64,000 bases of DNA. Origin: Bacilli bacterium. GTDB lineage: Bacteria; Bacillota_I; Bacilli_A; RF39; UBA660. A program made the translations under genes and the position numbers. The notes beneath the pieces are model-generated. The model saw only the letters and a list, made by a program, of their open reading frames with translations. It was not told where the DNA came from and did no database searches. Below, piece by piece: positions 42,251 through 49,946 of the stretch (the stretch's first letter is position 1; every line of letters starts with the position of its first letter). The stretch is from contig JAFSDH010000003.1 in assembly GCA_017436345.1 (NCBI GenBank), positions 44,695 through 108,694 on the forward strand, written 5' to 3'.

Positions 42251-42343
42251 AAACTTTACATAACTAGCTATTTTTCGCTATATAAAAAGATAGAACATTG
42301 TAGTATAATCATAAGTGCGTGAAGTAAGAAAGGATACAATTAA

Positions 42344-43114
42344 ATGAAAAACATTAGAGTACTTATGATAGACGATAATATCGATCTAATCAAAATGGTA
42401 AAGGAGTATTTTAGTGATCACGCAAGTATTGATATATCTTTAGAAGCTCATGATGGAGTAGAAGGTATGAGATTAATCAAGGAAAATCAATGTGATTACG
42501 ATGTTGTACTTTTAGACTTAATAATGCCTAAAAGAGATGGAGTAAGCGTGTTGGAAGAAATGCAAGATTTAGAACTAAATAAAAAAGTAATAGTAATAAC
42601 TTCATATAATAATGAAAATATGATTAGAAGAGTATCAGAATTAGGAATTAATTATTTTATTTTAAAACCATTTGATTTGATGGATTTAGAAAAAAGAATT
42701 CTATCTTGTAAAGAAGAAATAAAAGAAACTAAAAATATTGATTTGTTTCAAAATAATTTGCAAATATCTGTTACTAAAATTTTGCATGAACTTGGGATGC
42801 CATCCCATATAAAAGGATATCAATATATAAGAGAAGGAATAATGATTATTTATAAAAATCCGGATGTAATTGGTGGAATTACTAAAGAACTATATCCGGA
42901 AATTGCAAATAGATTTGATACGACATCATCTCGTGTTGAAAGAGCTATTCGTCATGCTATTGAAGTTAGCTGGAATAGAGGAAATTGGGATTTGATGGAA
43001 GATATCTTTGGACATAGTGTAGATATTGATAAAGCTAAACCAACAAATTCCGAATTTATTGTCACAGTTGCTGACAAATTACGTTTAGAGTATCATAAAG
43101 TAGCATATGTATAG
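42344..43114 (+). CDS. spo0A: Sporulation master regulator Spo0A
   Basis: 256 residues: receiver domain (~1-120) with acidic pocket Asp10-Asp11 and phospho-acceptor Asp58 in [13 protein letters not shown], the VITSYNNE and ILKPFD elements, then a C-terminal effector domain (~145-255) with the recognition helix region [18 protein letters not shown] and WDLMEDIFG. This effector is found only in Spo0A. AAAGGATA precedes the start. It is the entry point for sporulation; spoIIR, spoIIQ, ytaF and sigH are also in this window. Phosphorelay components (Spo0F, Spo0B) are not visible here. Confidence 0.97.
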   Translation: MKNIRVLMIDDNIDLIKMVKEYFSDHASIDISLEAHDGVEGMRLIKENQCDYDVVLLDLIMPKRDGVSVLEEMQDLELNKKVIVITSYNNENMIRRVSELGINYFILKPFDLMDLEKRILSCKEEIKETKNIDLFQNNLQISVTKILHELGMPSHIKGYQYIREGIMIIYKNPDVIGGITKELYPEIANRFDTTSSRVERAIRHAIEVSWNRGNWDLMEDIFGHSVDIDKAKPTNSEFIVTVADKLRLEYHKVAYV

Positions 43115-43137
43115 TTGTCTTAGGGCAACTTTTTTTA
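43113..43137 (+). terminator. Intrinsic terminator after spo0A
   Basis: Stem AGTTGTC / GGCAACT (one G-U pair) with a TTAG loop and seven Ts. Confidence 0.87.
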
Positions 43138-43154
43138 TTAAAATTTACGAGTAG

Positions 43155-43184
43155 TTGACAATAAAAATAAAAATATATTATAAT
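43155..43184 (+). promoter_or_regulatory. Promoter of the AAA ATPase-rhomboid operon
   Basis: TTGACA at 43155-43160 and TATAAT at 43179-43184 match both consensus hexamers exactly, with an 18-base spacer. Confidence 0.75.
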
Positions 43185-43217
43185 TAAGTTAAGATAAAAA
43201 GAATAGGAGAACATTTT

Positions 43218-44495
43218 ATGGAGCGAAAAATAAATGTATTTCTAAATCGTTGGAAAAGAGATCTTTCCAAAAAAGTATTAGTTATCTATGGAAATAAACA
43301 AGTAGGAAAAACTTACTCTGTACTAAAGTTTGGAGAAAAGGAATATAAGAACGTTGTTTATTTTAATGCTGACAATAATATTGAACTTCTAAATACTTTA
43401 AAACGAGAAAAAACAATGGATAAGATAATAATGCATTTGTCTTTATTATCAAATGAATCAATTCTAACTAATGATACATTAGTAGTTATTGATAACGTTA
43501 ATGATGTTGAAATCATTAATGCAATGAAAATATTTGGTCAAACTCAAGAACTAAATTACCATATTATTTTAATTACTTCTTTACGTGAAAATTTAAAAAA
43601 GTTTAAGTGCGAAGAATTACAATTTAAAGCTATGAATGGTGTTGACTTTGAAGAATATTTAGTTGCAATTAATAATAAACAATTAATTGATTTTATAAAA
43701 ACATCATTTAAAAACAATACACCAATGCCATTTCATTCTGTAGCAATGGATTATTATGATGAATATTTAATGACCGGTGGACTTCCAGAAGCAGTTGAAA
43801 TGAGTATTAATAATCAAAATAAGCATTTACTTAATACTGTATATAGTAAAGTAAGTGATGCTTATAAAAAAGAAATAGGAACTTTAGACACTTTAATTGA
43901 TATTACAAGAGGGTTAGAAGTATATGATAGTATTCCATATCAACTACAAAAGCAAAATAGAAAGTTTCAATATGGGCTTATAAAGGCTGGAAGTAGATCT
44001 AAAGATTATGAAAAATCTATAAATTTCTTACATAATAATGGATTTGCTTATAAATGCTATAAAATAAGTGATGCTAAGTCACCTCTAAGTAGTTGTAAAG
44101 ATCCTGAAAGCTTTAAAATATATTTAAATGATACAGGACTATTATTTAGTAGAATGCATTTAACTAAAAATAAATTTTTAACAGATATAAATACTAAAAA
44201 TATAATATATGAAAATAGTATTGCAATTAATTTAATTAACTTAGGTTATAGCTTATATTATTATCAATCTGAAGGAAAAGCTGAAGTTAGCTTTGTTATT
44301 CAAACAAGAAATGGGAAAATATTACCAATAGAATTAGTAGATAAGAACTTATCTAAATCAAAATCATTAACTTTATTTATGAATAAGGTTGGAGTAAAAG
44401 AAGCAATTCGTGTAACTGATGAGAACTTCAGTATGAAAAAAGGAGTTAAATATATTCCTATATATGCATTATTTTGTTTAAACGAAGGAATTTAA
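43218..44495 (+). CDS. DUF4143-type AAA ATPase with degenerate catalytic residues
   Basis: 425 residues with the layout of the AAA_14/DUF4143 family: P-loop ATPase (about 1-200), GGLPEAVEM linker, winged-helix region (KFQYGLIKAGSRSKDYEKSI) and a PD-(D/E)XK nuclease-like C-terminus. Walker A is intact (GNKQVGKT, 25-32), but Walker B reads VVIDNVN, with Asn93 where the catalytic Glu of DEIQ is expected. The nuclease-like part has Ser358 for Asp (AEVSF) and Val374 for Lys (PIELV). Nucleotide binding without efficient hydrolysis, and no nuclease activity, are the predictions. A consensus promoter precedes it and the rhomboid gene follows after one base. The cellular role of this family is unknown. 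Confidence 0.8.
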   Translation: MERKINVFLNRWKRDLSKKVLVIYGNKQVGKTYSVLKFGEKEYKNVVYFNADNNIELLNTLKREKTMDKIIMHLSLLSNESILTNDTLVVIDNVNDVEIINAMKIFGQTQELNYHIILITSLRENLKKFKCEELQFKAMNGVDFEEYLVAINNKQLIDFIKTSFKNNTPMPFHSVAMDYYDEYLMTGGLPEAVEMSINNQNKHLLNTVYSKVSDAYKKEIGTLDTLIDITRGLEVYDSIPYQLQKQNRKFQYGLIKAGSRSKDYEKSINFLHNNGFAYKCYKISDAKSPLSSCKDPESFKIYLNDTGLLFSRMHLTKNKFLTDINTKNIIYENSIAINLINLGYSLYYYQSEGKAEVSFVIQTRNGKILPIELVDKNLSKSKSLTLFMNKVGVKEAIRVTDENFSMKKGVKYIPIYALFCLNEGI

Positions 44496-44496
44496 A

Positions 44497-45048
44497 ATGA
44501 CTGAGTATCTTCAATACAATTCTCCTGTTGTTTTAACTTTCTTTTTTATTTCCTTTATTGTTTTATTAATTAATTGGATTACTAAAGGAAAAAGTAATAA
44601 TGCATTATTTTCTACTTATCGAAGTTCAATGTTAAATCCAATGACTTATGTAAGGCTATTTACTCATATCTTTGGACATTTAAATTGGTCTCATTTTATG
44701 AATAATTTTCTTTATATATTATTAATAGGACCAATGGTAGAAGAAAAGTATGGTAGTATTAATTTACTTATTATGATAGCTATAACAGCATTAGTAACTG
44801 GTGTTATAAATAATTTATTTAGTAATTATCGCTTGTTAGGAGCTAGTGGAATTGTCTTTATGCTAATTATATTAAGTTCACTTGTTAATATTCAAAGTGG
44901 GAAAATACCTATAACTTTAATATTAATATTTATATTCTATATCGCAAATGAAATCATTTCCGGAATATTTAAAAAAGATAATGTATCACATATGGGACAT
45001 TTAGTAGGTGCTATATGTGGTTGTGTATATGGTTTTTATATACTGTAA
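44497..45048 (+). CDS. Rhomboid-family intramembrane serine protease
   Basis: 183 residues and about six hydrophobic helices. The active site is complete: catalytic Ser in LLGASGIVF (GxSG) and His in VSHMGHLVGAICG, with HLNWSHFMNN before. It cuts transmembrane helices within the lipid bilayer; the substrate is unknown. The start codon lies one base after the AAA ATPase stop, so the two are translated together. The length is that of the smallest bacterial rhomboids with no extra domain. Confidence 0.88.
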   Translation: MTEYLQYNSPVVLTFFFISFIVLLINWITKGKSNNALFSTYRSSMLNPMTYVRLFTHIFGHLNWSHFMNNFLYILLIGPMVEEKYGSINLLIMIAITALVTGVINNLFSNYRLLGASGIVFMLIILSSLVNIQSGKIPITLILIFIFYIANEIISGIFKKDNVSHMGHLVGAICGCVYGFYIL

Positions 45049-45049
45049 A

Positions 45050-45077
45050 GAAGATGTATTAATATATCTTTTTTTTT
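45050..45077 (+). terminator. Probable terminator after the rhomboid gene
   Basis: Palindrome AAGATGTATT / AATATATCTT (one G-U pair) then nine Ts. Confidence 0.65.
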
Positions 45078-45117
45078 ATGATTTTGATATAATTACTATG
45101 AAGAATGGAGGAATAAT

Positions 45118-46617
45118 ATGAAACCTTTATTATTATGTATAATGGATGGATGTGGAATTAATAATAAGGAGTATGGTAATGCTTTTTTACAAGCTAAAAC
45201 TCCAAATTTTGATTATTTAATAAATACATATCCAAATTGTAAAATAGATGCTAGCGGTAAGAGTGTTGGTTTGCCTGCTGGACAAATGGGAAATAGTGAA
45301 GTAGGTCATATGAATATAGGAGCTGGTCGAATTGTATATCAAGCTCTTGAATTAATTAATAATGCTATTGAAGAAAAAACTTTTTTTCAAAACGAAGAAA
45401 TTCTAAAAGTAATGGATCATGTAAAAAGCAATAACTCTAAATTACATTTAGTTGGACTAGTAAGTGATGGTGGAGTTCATTCTCACTTAACACACTTATT
45501 AGCACTTTTAGAAATGTGTAAACAAAATAATTTAACTAATGTTTATCTTCATTTATTAACAGATGGAAGAGATGTTGAACCTACAAGTGCATATGACTAT
45601 ATTAAAGTAGTTGAAGATAAAATTAATGAACTAGGTATTGGAAAAATCGCAACAATTGGTGGAAGATATTATGGAATGGATCGTGATAATAATTATGATC
45701 GTTTGATAAAAGCGTATGACGTAATGGTTAATAATACTGGTCCATTAAAAGATAATATTAAAGAATATATTGAAGAAAGTTATCAAAATAATGTAACTGA
45801 TGAATTTTTTATTCCAACAAGGTTTACTGACAAAGGTAATATTGAAGAAAATGATGGAATAGTTGCCTTTAATTTTAGAAAAGATCGTTTAAGAGAATTA
45901 TTTACGGCTTTAACTAATAAAGATTTTAATGATATGGAAGTAACTAAATTTAACAATGTAAAAACTGTTACTATGATGCCTGTTGTTGAATCAGTAAAAG
46001 CTCCATCTGCCTTTGCTGATCCATCTTTAAAGAATATTTTAGGAGAATATTTAGCTAACAATGGATTATCACAATTAAGAATTGCTGAAACAGAAAAATA
46101 TGCGCATGTTACTTTCTTCTTTGATGGTGGAAAAGAAGAGGATTATCCAAATGAAAAGAAATTATTAATTCCATCACCAAAAGTAGCAACATATGATTTA
46201 AAACCAGAAATGAGTGCTAATGAAGTAACAGAAGCACTACTTCCAGAAATGGAAAATTATGATGTTATTATTTTAAATTTCGCTAATGGTGATATGGTTG
46301 GACATACTGGAGTTTTAGATGCTGCTATTAAGGCAGTAGAAACTGTTGATAATAACTTAGGTAAGATTTATAAAAGAATTAAAGAATTAGATGGATGTAT
46401 GATTATTACAGCTGATCATGGTAATTGTGAAGAAATGTTGGATGATGAAGGAAATGTTTTAACTGCTCATACTACTAACTTAGTTCCTTTAATTATTACT
46501 AAGGAAAATATTAATTTAAACGATGGTAAATTAGGAGATATAGCTCCTACTATGATAGATTTACTAGGGTTAGAAATCCCAGAAGAAATGACTGGAAAAT
46601 CACTAATAGTAAAATAA
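45118..46617 (+). CDS. gpmI: Phosphoglycerate mutase, cofactor-independent
   Basis: Alkaline phosphatase-superfamily metalloenzyme, 499 residues. LCIMDGCGIN (first metal Asp), catalytic Ser60 in QMGNSEVGHMNIGAGR, HSHLTHL, DGRDVEPTS, and ITADHGNCEEM plus TAHTTNLVP (metal His residues) are all present. It converts 3- to 2-phosphoglycerate, usually with Mn. GGAGGAAT precedes the start. The Na/Ca exchanger gene follows after 29 bases without a terminator. Confidence 0.97.
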   Translation: MKPLLLCIMDGCGINNKEYGNAFLQAKTPNFDYLINTYPNCKIDASGKSVGLPAGQMGNSEVGHMNIGAGRIVYQALELINNAIEEKTFFQNEEILKVMDHVKSNNSKLHLVGLVSDGGVHSHLTHLLALLEMCKQNNLTNVYLHLLTDGRDVEPTSAYDYIKVVEDKINELGIGKIATIGGRYYGMDRDNNYDRLIKAYDVMVNNTGPLKDNIKEYIEESYQNNVTDEFFIPTRFTDKGNIEENDGIVAFNFRKDRLRELFTALTNKDFNDMEVTKFNNVKTVTMMPVVESVKAPSAFADPSLKNILGEYLANNGLSQLRIAETEKYAHVTFFFDGGKEEDYPNEKKLLIPSPKVATYDLKPEMSANEVTEALLPEMENYDVIILNFANGDMVGHTGVLDAAIKAVETVDNNLGKIYKRIKELDGCMIITADHGNCEEMLDDEGNVLTAHTTNLVPLIITKENINLNDGKLGDIAPTMIDLLGLEIPEEMTGKSLIVK

Positions 46618-46646
46618 AAAGTAAAAAAGAATAAATAGGTGATAAT

Positions 46647-47594
46647 ATGGAATATATATTATTAATTATTAGTTTATTAGTAATAGTTAAAGCTGCAGAT
46701 GTTTTAGTTGATGCATCTGTATCTATTGCAGACAACTTCAAGATGCCGAAAATACTTATAGCGCTTACTATAATGGCTTTTTCTACTTGTGCTCCTGAAC
46801 TAGCAGTATCTTTTACTAGTATTGCCGCCGGTAATGGTACAATAGCTTTTGCTAATGTAGTAGGTAGTTGCATAATAAACATTTTATTAGTAATAGGTGT
46901 TGCGGCAGTAATAAACCCAATAAAAGTAAAAGATAACACAATAAAAAAAGAGTTACCTCTTTTACTTCTAATCACACTTGCTTTTTCAACAACGTTATTA
47001 GAAGGAATTAGTTCTCCTGATGCAGCTGGTATTTTTTCTAGAAGTAGAGGATTTCTATTCGTATCATTATTTTCACTATTTGTTATTTATATAATGCAAT
47101 TAGTAAAAGCAAGACATAAAAATGAAGTAGAAATTGATTGTAAATATTCAATAAAAAAAGCAATTATTTATTTTATAATAAGTGTAATTGCTATTATCAT
47201 AAGTAGTGATATATTAGTTGATAATGCTGTTTTAATCGCAGATAAATTAAATATAAGTCAAAAATTAATTACAATGGTAATTATTGTTATTGGAACATCT
47301 CTTCCAGAATTGATAATGACAAGTATTGCTGCTAAGAAGAATGAACATGATATGGCTATAGGTAATATAATTGGTACTAATATCTTTAATATATGTATTG
47401 TACTAGGGTTACCAATAACATTATTAGGGGATGTTGCTATCGTTGGATTTAATGTAATAGATATCTTTTTCGTAGCAATAGCTGCTGTATTATTATTCTT
47501 TTTTGCTAATAATGGAAGAAGAGTATCAAGAAGAGAAGGTATAGTACTAATAGGTGTTTTTATTGCCTATTATACATACTTAATATTATTATAA
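46647..47594 (+). CDS. Calcium/sodium exchanger-family antiporter (CaCA, YrbG type)
   Basis: 315 residues, about ten hydrophobic helices in two inverted halves. The alpha repeats are STCAPELAVSFTSIAAGNGT..ANVVGSCIINILL and IGTSLPELIMTSIAAKKNEHD..GNIIGTNIFNICIV, with the metal-binding Glu in each PEL. The first repeat has STCAPE where GTSAPE is common. It transports Ca or other cations against Na or H. Preceded by AGGTGAT and probably on the gpmI transcript. A bidirectional terminator separates it from the convergent XRE gene. Confidence 0.88.
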   Translation: MEYILLIISLLVIVKAADVLVDASVSIADNFKMPKILIALTIMAFSTCAPELAVSFTSIAAGNGTIAFANVVGSCIINILLVIGVAAVINPIKVKDNTIKKELPLLLLITLAFSTTLLEGISSPDAAGIFSRSRGFLFVSLFSLFVIYIMQLVKARHKNEVEIDCKYSIKKAIIYFIISVIAIIISSDILVDNAVLIADKLNISQKLITMVIIVIGTSLPELIMTSIAAKKNEHDMAIGNIIGTNIFNICIVLGLPITLLGDVAIVGFNVIDIFFVAIAAVLLFFFANNGRRVSRREGIVLIGVFIAYYTYLILL

Positions 47595-47598
47595 AAAT

Positions 47599-47626
47599 AA
47601 AAAGACTAGTAGATAGTCTTTTTTTA
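47599..47626. terminator. Bidirectional terminator between exchanger and XRE gene
   Basis: Stem AAAGACTA / TAGTCTTT with a GTAGA loop, T-rich to the right and A-rich to the left. Confidence 0.8.
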
Positions 47627-47857
47627 TTTATCAAATTCAAATAATTTACTTATATCAATATTTAAAGCAATTGATATTTTATACAACGTATCAACAGAAA
47701 AAGTTTTAACACCTTTTTTGGATTCGATTCTTCTAATAAATTCATGTGATACCCCAACACGCTCTGATAGTTCTGCTTGTGTTATATTAGCTTCTTTTCT
47801 ATATTTTTTAATATTACCAGCAATACTTTCATAAAGGTTAAATTCATTGTCATTCAT
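47624..47857 (-). CDS. XRE-family helix-turn-helix regulator
   Basis: 77 residues, essentially one HTH_3 domain: KKYRKEANITQAELSERVGV then SHEFIRRIESKKGVKTFSV (recognition helix region) and LYKISIALNIDISKLFEF. The start is the ATG at 47857, with GGTGATTG just before it on the minus strand; an ATG four codons upstream overlaps that site. No ligand domain. It is divergent from the zinc-ribbon DUF4352-like gene; a perfect inverted repeat lies between the two and is a likely operator for it. Confidence 0.9.
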   Translation of the reverse strand: MNDNEFNLYESIAGNIKKYRKEANITQAELSERVGVSHEFIRRIESKKGVKTFSVDTLYKISIALNIDISKLFEFDK

Positions 47858-47899
47858 AACAATCACCATATTTATTATGGCAAAAATAAAGAAAAATAT

Positions 47900-47942
47900 A
47901 TGTAAACTACAGCTTTACATTTTAGAAATGCTATGGTATTCT
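47900..47942 (+). promoter_or_regulatory. Operator-like inverted repeat and promoter between the divergent genes
   Basis: ATGTAAA-N7-TTTACAT (47900-47920) is a perfect 7-bp inverted repeat. Its right arm supplies TTTACA (47914-47919) as a -35, with TATTCT at 47937-47942 after 17 bases. Binding of the XRE protein here would repress the plus-strand gene and perhaps its own. Confidence 0.6.
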
Positions 47943-47965
47943 TTAACTATAAGGAGGAAGTAAAA

Positions 47966-48595
47966 ATGAGTAAAAAAGAAAATGGAGTTACAAAAAAATG
48001 TAAGCATTGTCAAAGTGAAATTAATGTTGATGCCAAGATATGTCCTAATTGTCGCAAAAAACAAGGAATGGCTTTATGGCTAAAAATTGCTATTGTTATT
48101 GTCGTGCTAGCCGTCTTAGGAAGTATACTAGGTAGTAGTGAAGAACCTTCATCTTCAGAAACACAAGAAAAAAATGATAATAAAATTGATGAAGAAAAAA
48201 AGACATTTAATCAAAATGAAACGGTAGAGTATAAGGGAATAAAATATACTATATTGAAAGTAGAAAAAACTAATGGTAAAACATACAATAAACCAAAAGA
48301 TGGATATGAGTTTATTGAAGTAACTATTAAAATAGAAAATACTTCAGATGACAAATATAGTTATAGTTCTTATGATTGGAAAATGGAAAATTCACAAGGT
48401 CAAGAATTAGATGGAAGTCCTTTATATCTAATTGAGTATGATGACGACTTAGGATCGGCGGAACTAAAAACTGGCGGGGTAGTTACAGGAAAATTAGGTT
48501 TTGAACAACCGAAAGCAGAAAATGGATTATATTTAAATTATTATGAAAATTTTGTATGGGATGACGATTTTTCATTCCAAATAAAAATTGATTAA
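47966..48595 (+). CDS. Zinc-ribbon membrane-anchored DUF4352-like protein
   Basis: 209 residues. The ATG at 47966 follows AAGGAGGAAG; an in-frame ATG at 47933 is upstream of it. N-terminal zinc ribbon CKHCQSEINVDAKICPNC (about 13-30), one transmembrane helix (~37-56), a Ser/Glu-rich spacer and an extracytoplasmic beta-sandwich of the DUF4352/Telomeric-repeat-binding-factor-2-like type (NQNETVEYKGIKYTILKVE ... GYEFIEVTIKIENTS ... GGVVTGKLGFEQP). Role unknown. Probably controlled by the divergent XRE protein. One of four zinc-ribbon membrane proteins in the window. Confidence 0.8.
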   Translation: MSKKENGVTKKCKHCQSEINVDAKICPNCRKKQGMALWLKIAIVIVVLAVLGSILGSSEEPSSSETQEKNDNKIDEEKKTFNQNETVEYKGIKYTILKVEKTNGKTYNKPKDGYEFIEVTIKIENTSDDKYSYSSYDWKMENSQGQELDGSPLYLIEYDDDLGSAELKTGGVVTGKLGFEQPKAENGLYLNYYENFVWDDDFSFQIKID

Positions 48596-48619
48596 AAAGA
48601 AGAGCAATCTTCTTTTTTT
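48594..48619 (+). terminator. Intrinsic terminator
   Basis: A 10-bp stem AAAAAGAAGA / TCTTCTTTTT with a GCAA loop. Confidence 0.87.
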
Positions 48620-48673
48620 ATGTTCGATTGTTTTAGAAATAAACTTGCTCTATAATTAAATTGGGTGATGAAA

Positions 48674-49864
48674 ATGGATAATAAAGTTATATTTCATATT
48701 GATATAAACAATGCCTTTTTATCATGGACTGCAGTTAAATTATTAAATGAGGGGTATGAGATAGATATTAGAACTATTCCATCGATAATTGGTGGAGATG
48801 AAGAAAAACGTCATGGAATTGTTCTTGCAAAGTCTCCTGTTGCCAAAAAATATGGAATAAAAACTGCAGAAACTATTTATAATGCTAAGAAAAAATGCCC
48901 AAAGCTTGAAATGTTTCCTCCGGATATGGAATACTATCATGAAATGTCTAATAAGTTTTTTAAACATTTAGAAAAATATACTCCTAATATTGAGAAACTA
49001 TCAGTTGATGAATGTTTTATGGATATGTCTAATACCTCACTTCTATATAAAGATTTAGTATTGCTTGCGTATCAAATAAAAGAGGAAGTTTATTCTATGT
49101 ATGGTTTTACCGTAAATATTGGTATTTCTTCATCCAAAATATGTGCTAAAATGGCTTCTGATATGGAAAAACCAAATAAAGTTCATACATTATTCTTAAA
49201 TGAAATAGAAAGAAAAATGTGGCCTCTTCCAGTTGGTGAATTATATATGGTTGGAAAACATGCCACTGAAAAATTAAATCAATTAGGTATTCATACAATT
49301 GGTGAACTTGCTAATACAGATGAATCATTTTTAATAAAACATTTTGGAAAACATGGTACTACTATGAAAAATTATGCTAATGGGATTAGTGATGATTTAT
49401 CTACATATTCTGAGGAAAAAAATAAAAGTATTTCAACATCAGAAACTTTTTCAACAGATATTGGGGAAAAAAACAAACTTTTAAAGATATTGTATCGACA
49501 AGTTGATAATCTAGGAAAAGATTTGCGAAAACAAAAATTATATACTAATACTATTGCTATAACATACAAGACAAAAGATTTTGTCGCATATTCCAAACAA
49601 ATAACTCTGGCAACTCCAACTAACTCTACTGAAGAAATAAGTAAATATATTGAAAACATTTTAGATCAAAGTTGGAATAATGAACCACTTCGAAATATAG
49701 GAGTAAGATTATCTCATTTAACAGATACTCGTCAAAAACAAATATCAATTTTTAGTAACAATAATCAAGAAGAAAAAAGTAATGCTGTTCAAGAAACACT
49801 TGATAAGATAAATGATAAGTATGGAACCTCAGTAATAAGACAAGCTAATTTATTTACTAAATAA
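48674..49864 (+). CDS. dinB: Y-family DNA polymerase IV
   Basis: Translesion polymerase, 396 residues. The ATG at 48674 follows GGTGATG; the ATG at 48665 overlaps that site. Active-site carboxylates: HIDINNAFLSW (Asp near residue 8) and KLSVDECFMDMS (Asp-Glu). The thumb has MVGKHATEKLNQLGIHTIGELA (helix-hairpin-helix), and the little-finger domain ends with QKQISIF, a clamp-binding QxxxF-type motif, and a second QANLF at the very C-terminus. No LexA-type operator was recognised upstream. The gene is solitary with its own terminator. Confidence 0.93.
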   Translation: MDNKVIFHIDINNAFLSWTAVKLLNEGYEIDIRTIPSIIGGDEEKRHGIVLAKSPVAKKYGIKTAETIYNAKKKCPKLEMFPPDMEYYHEMSNKFFKHLEKYTPNIEKLSVDECFMDMSNTSLLYKDLVLLAYQIKEEVYSMYGFTVNIGISSSKICAKMASDMEKPNKVHTLFLNEIERKMWPLPVGELYMVGKHATEKLNQLGIHTIGELANTDESFLIKHFGKHGTTMKNYANGISDDLSTYSEEKNKSISTSETFSTDIGEKNKLLKILYRQVDNLGKDLRKQKLYTNTIAITYKTKDFVAYSKQITLATPTNSTEEISKYIENILDQSWNNEPLRNIGVRLSHLTDTRQKQISIFSNNNQEEKSNAVQETLDKINDKYGTSVIRQANLFTK

Positions 49865-49886
49865 TGTCAATAAATTAGCTATTTTT
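49843..49886 (+). terminator. Intrinsic terminator after dinB
   Basis: A perfect 12-bp stem AGCTAATTTATT (49843-49854) / AATAAATTAGCT (49869-49880), left arm inside the coding sequence, then ATTTTTAAT. Confidence 0.82.
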
Positions 49887-49946
49887 AATAAAAAGAATAG
49901 ATTACGTTAATAATATTGATATAATTATACTAAGATAGGTGATTAT

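Noticed and set aside
46550..46975. 141-residue minus-strand frame across the end of gpmI and start of the exchanger
   Set aside because: Overlaps two well-supported genes, composition reflects hydrophobic helix codons read backwards, and no ribosome binding site is present.
47624..48595. Toxin-antitoxin reading of the XRE gene and its divergent neighbour
   Set aside because: The neighbour is a zinc-ribbon membrane protein with an extracytoplasmic DUF4352-like domain, not a toxin; orientation is divergent, not an operon.
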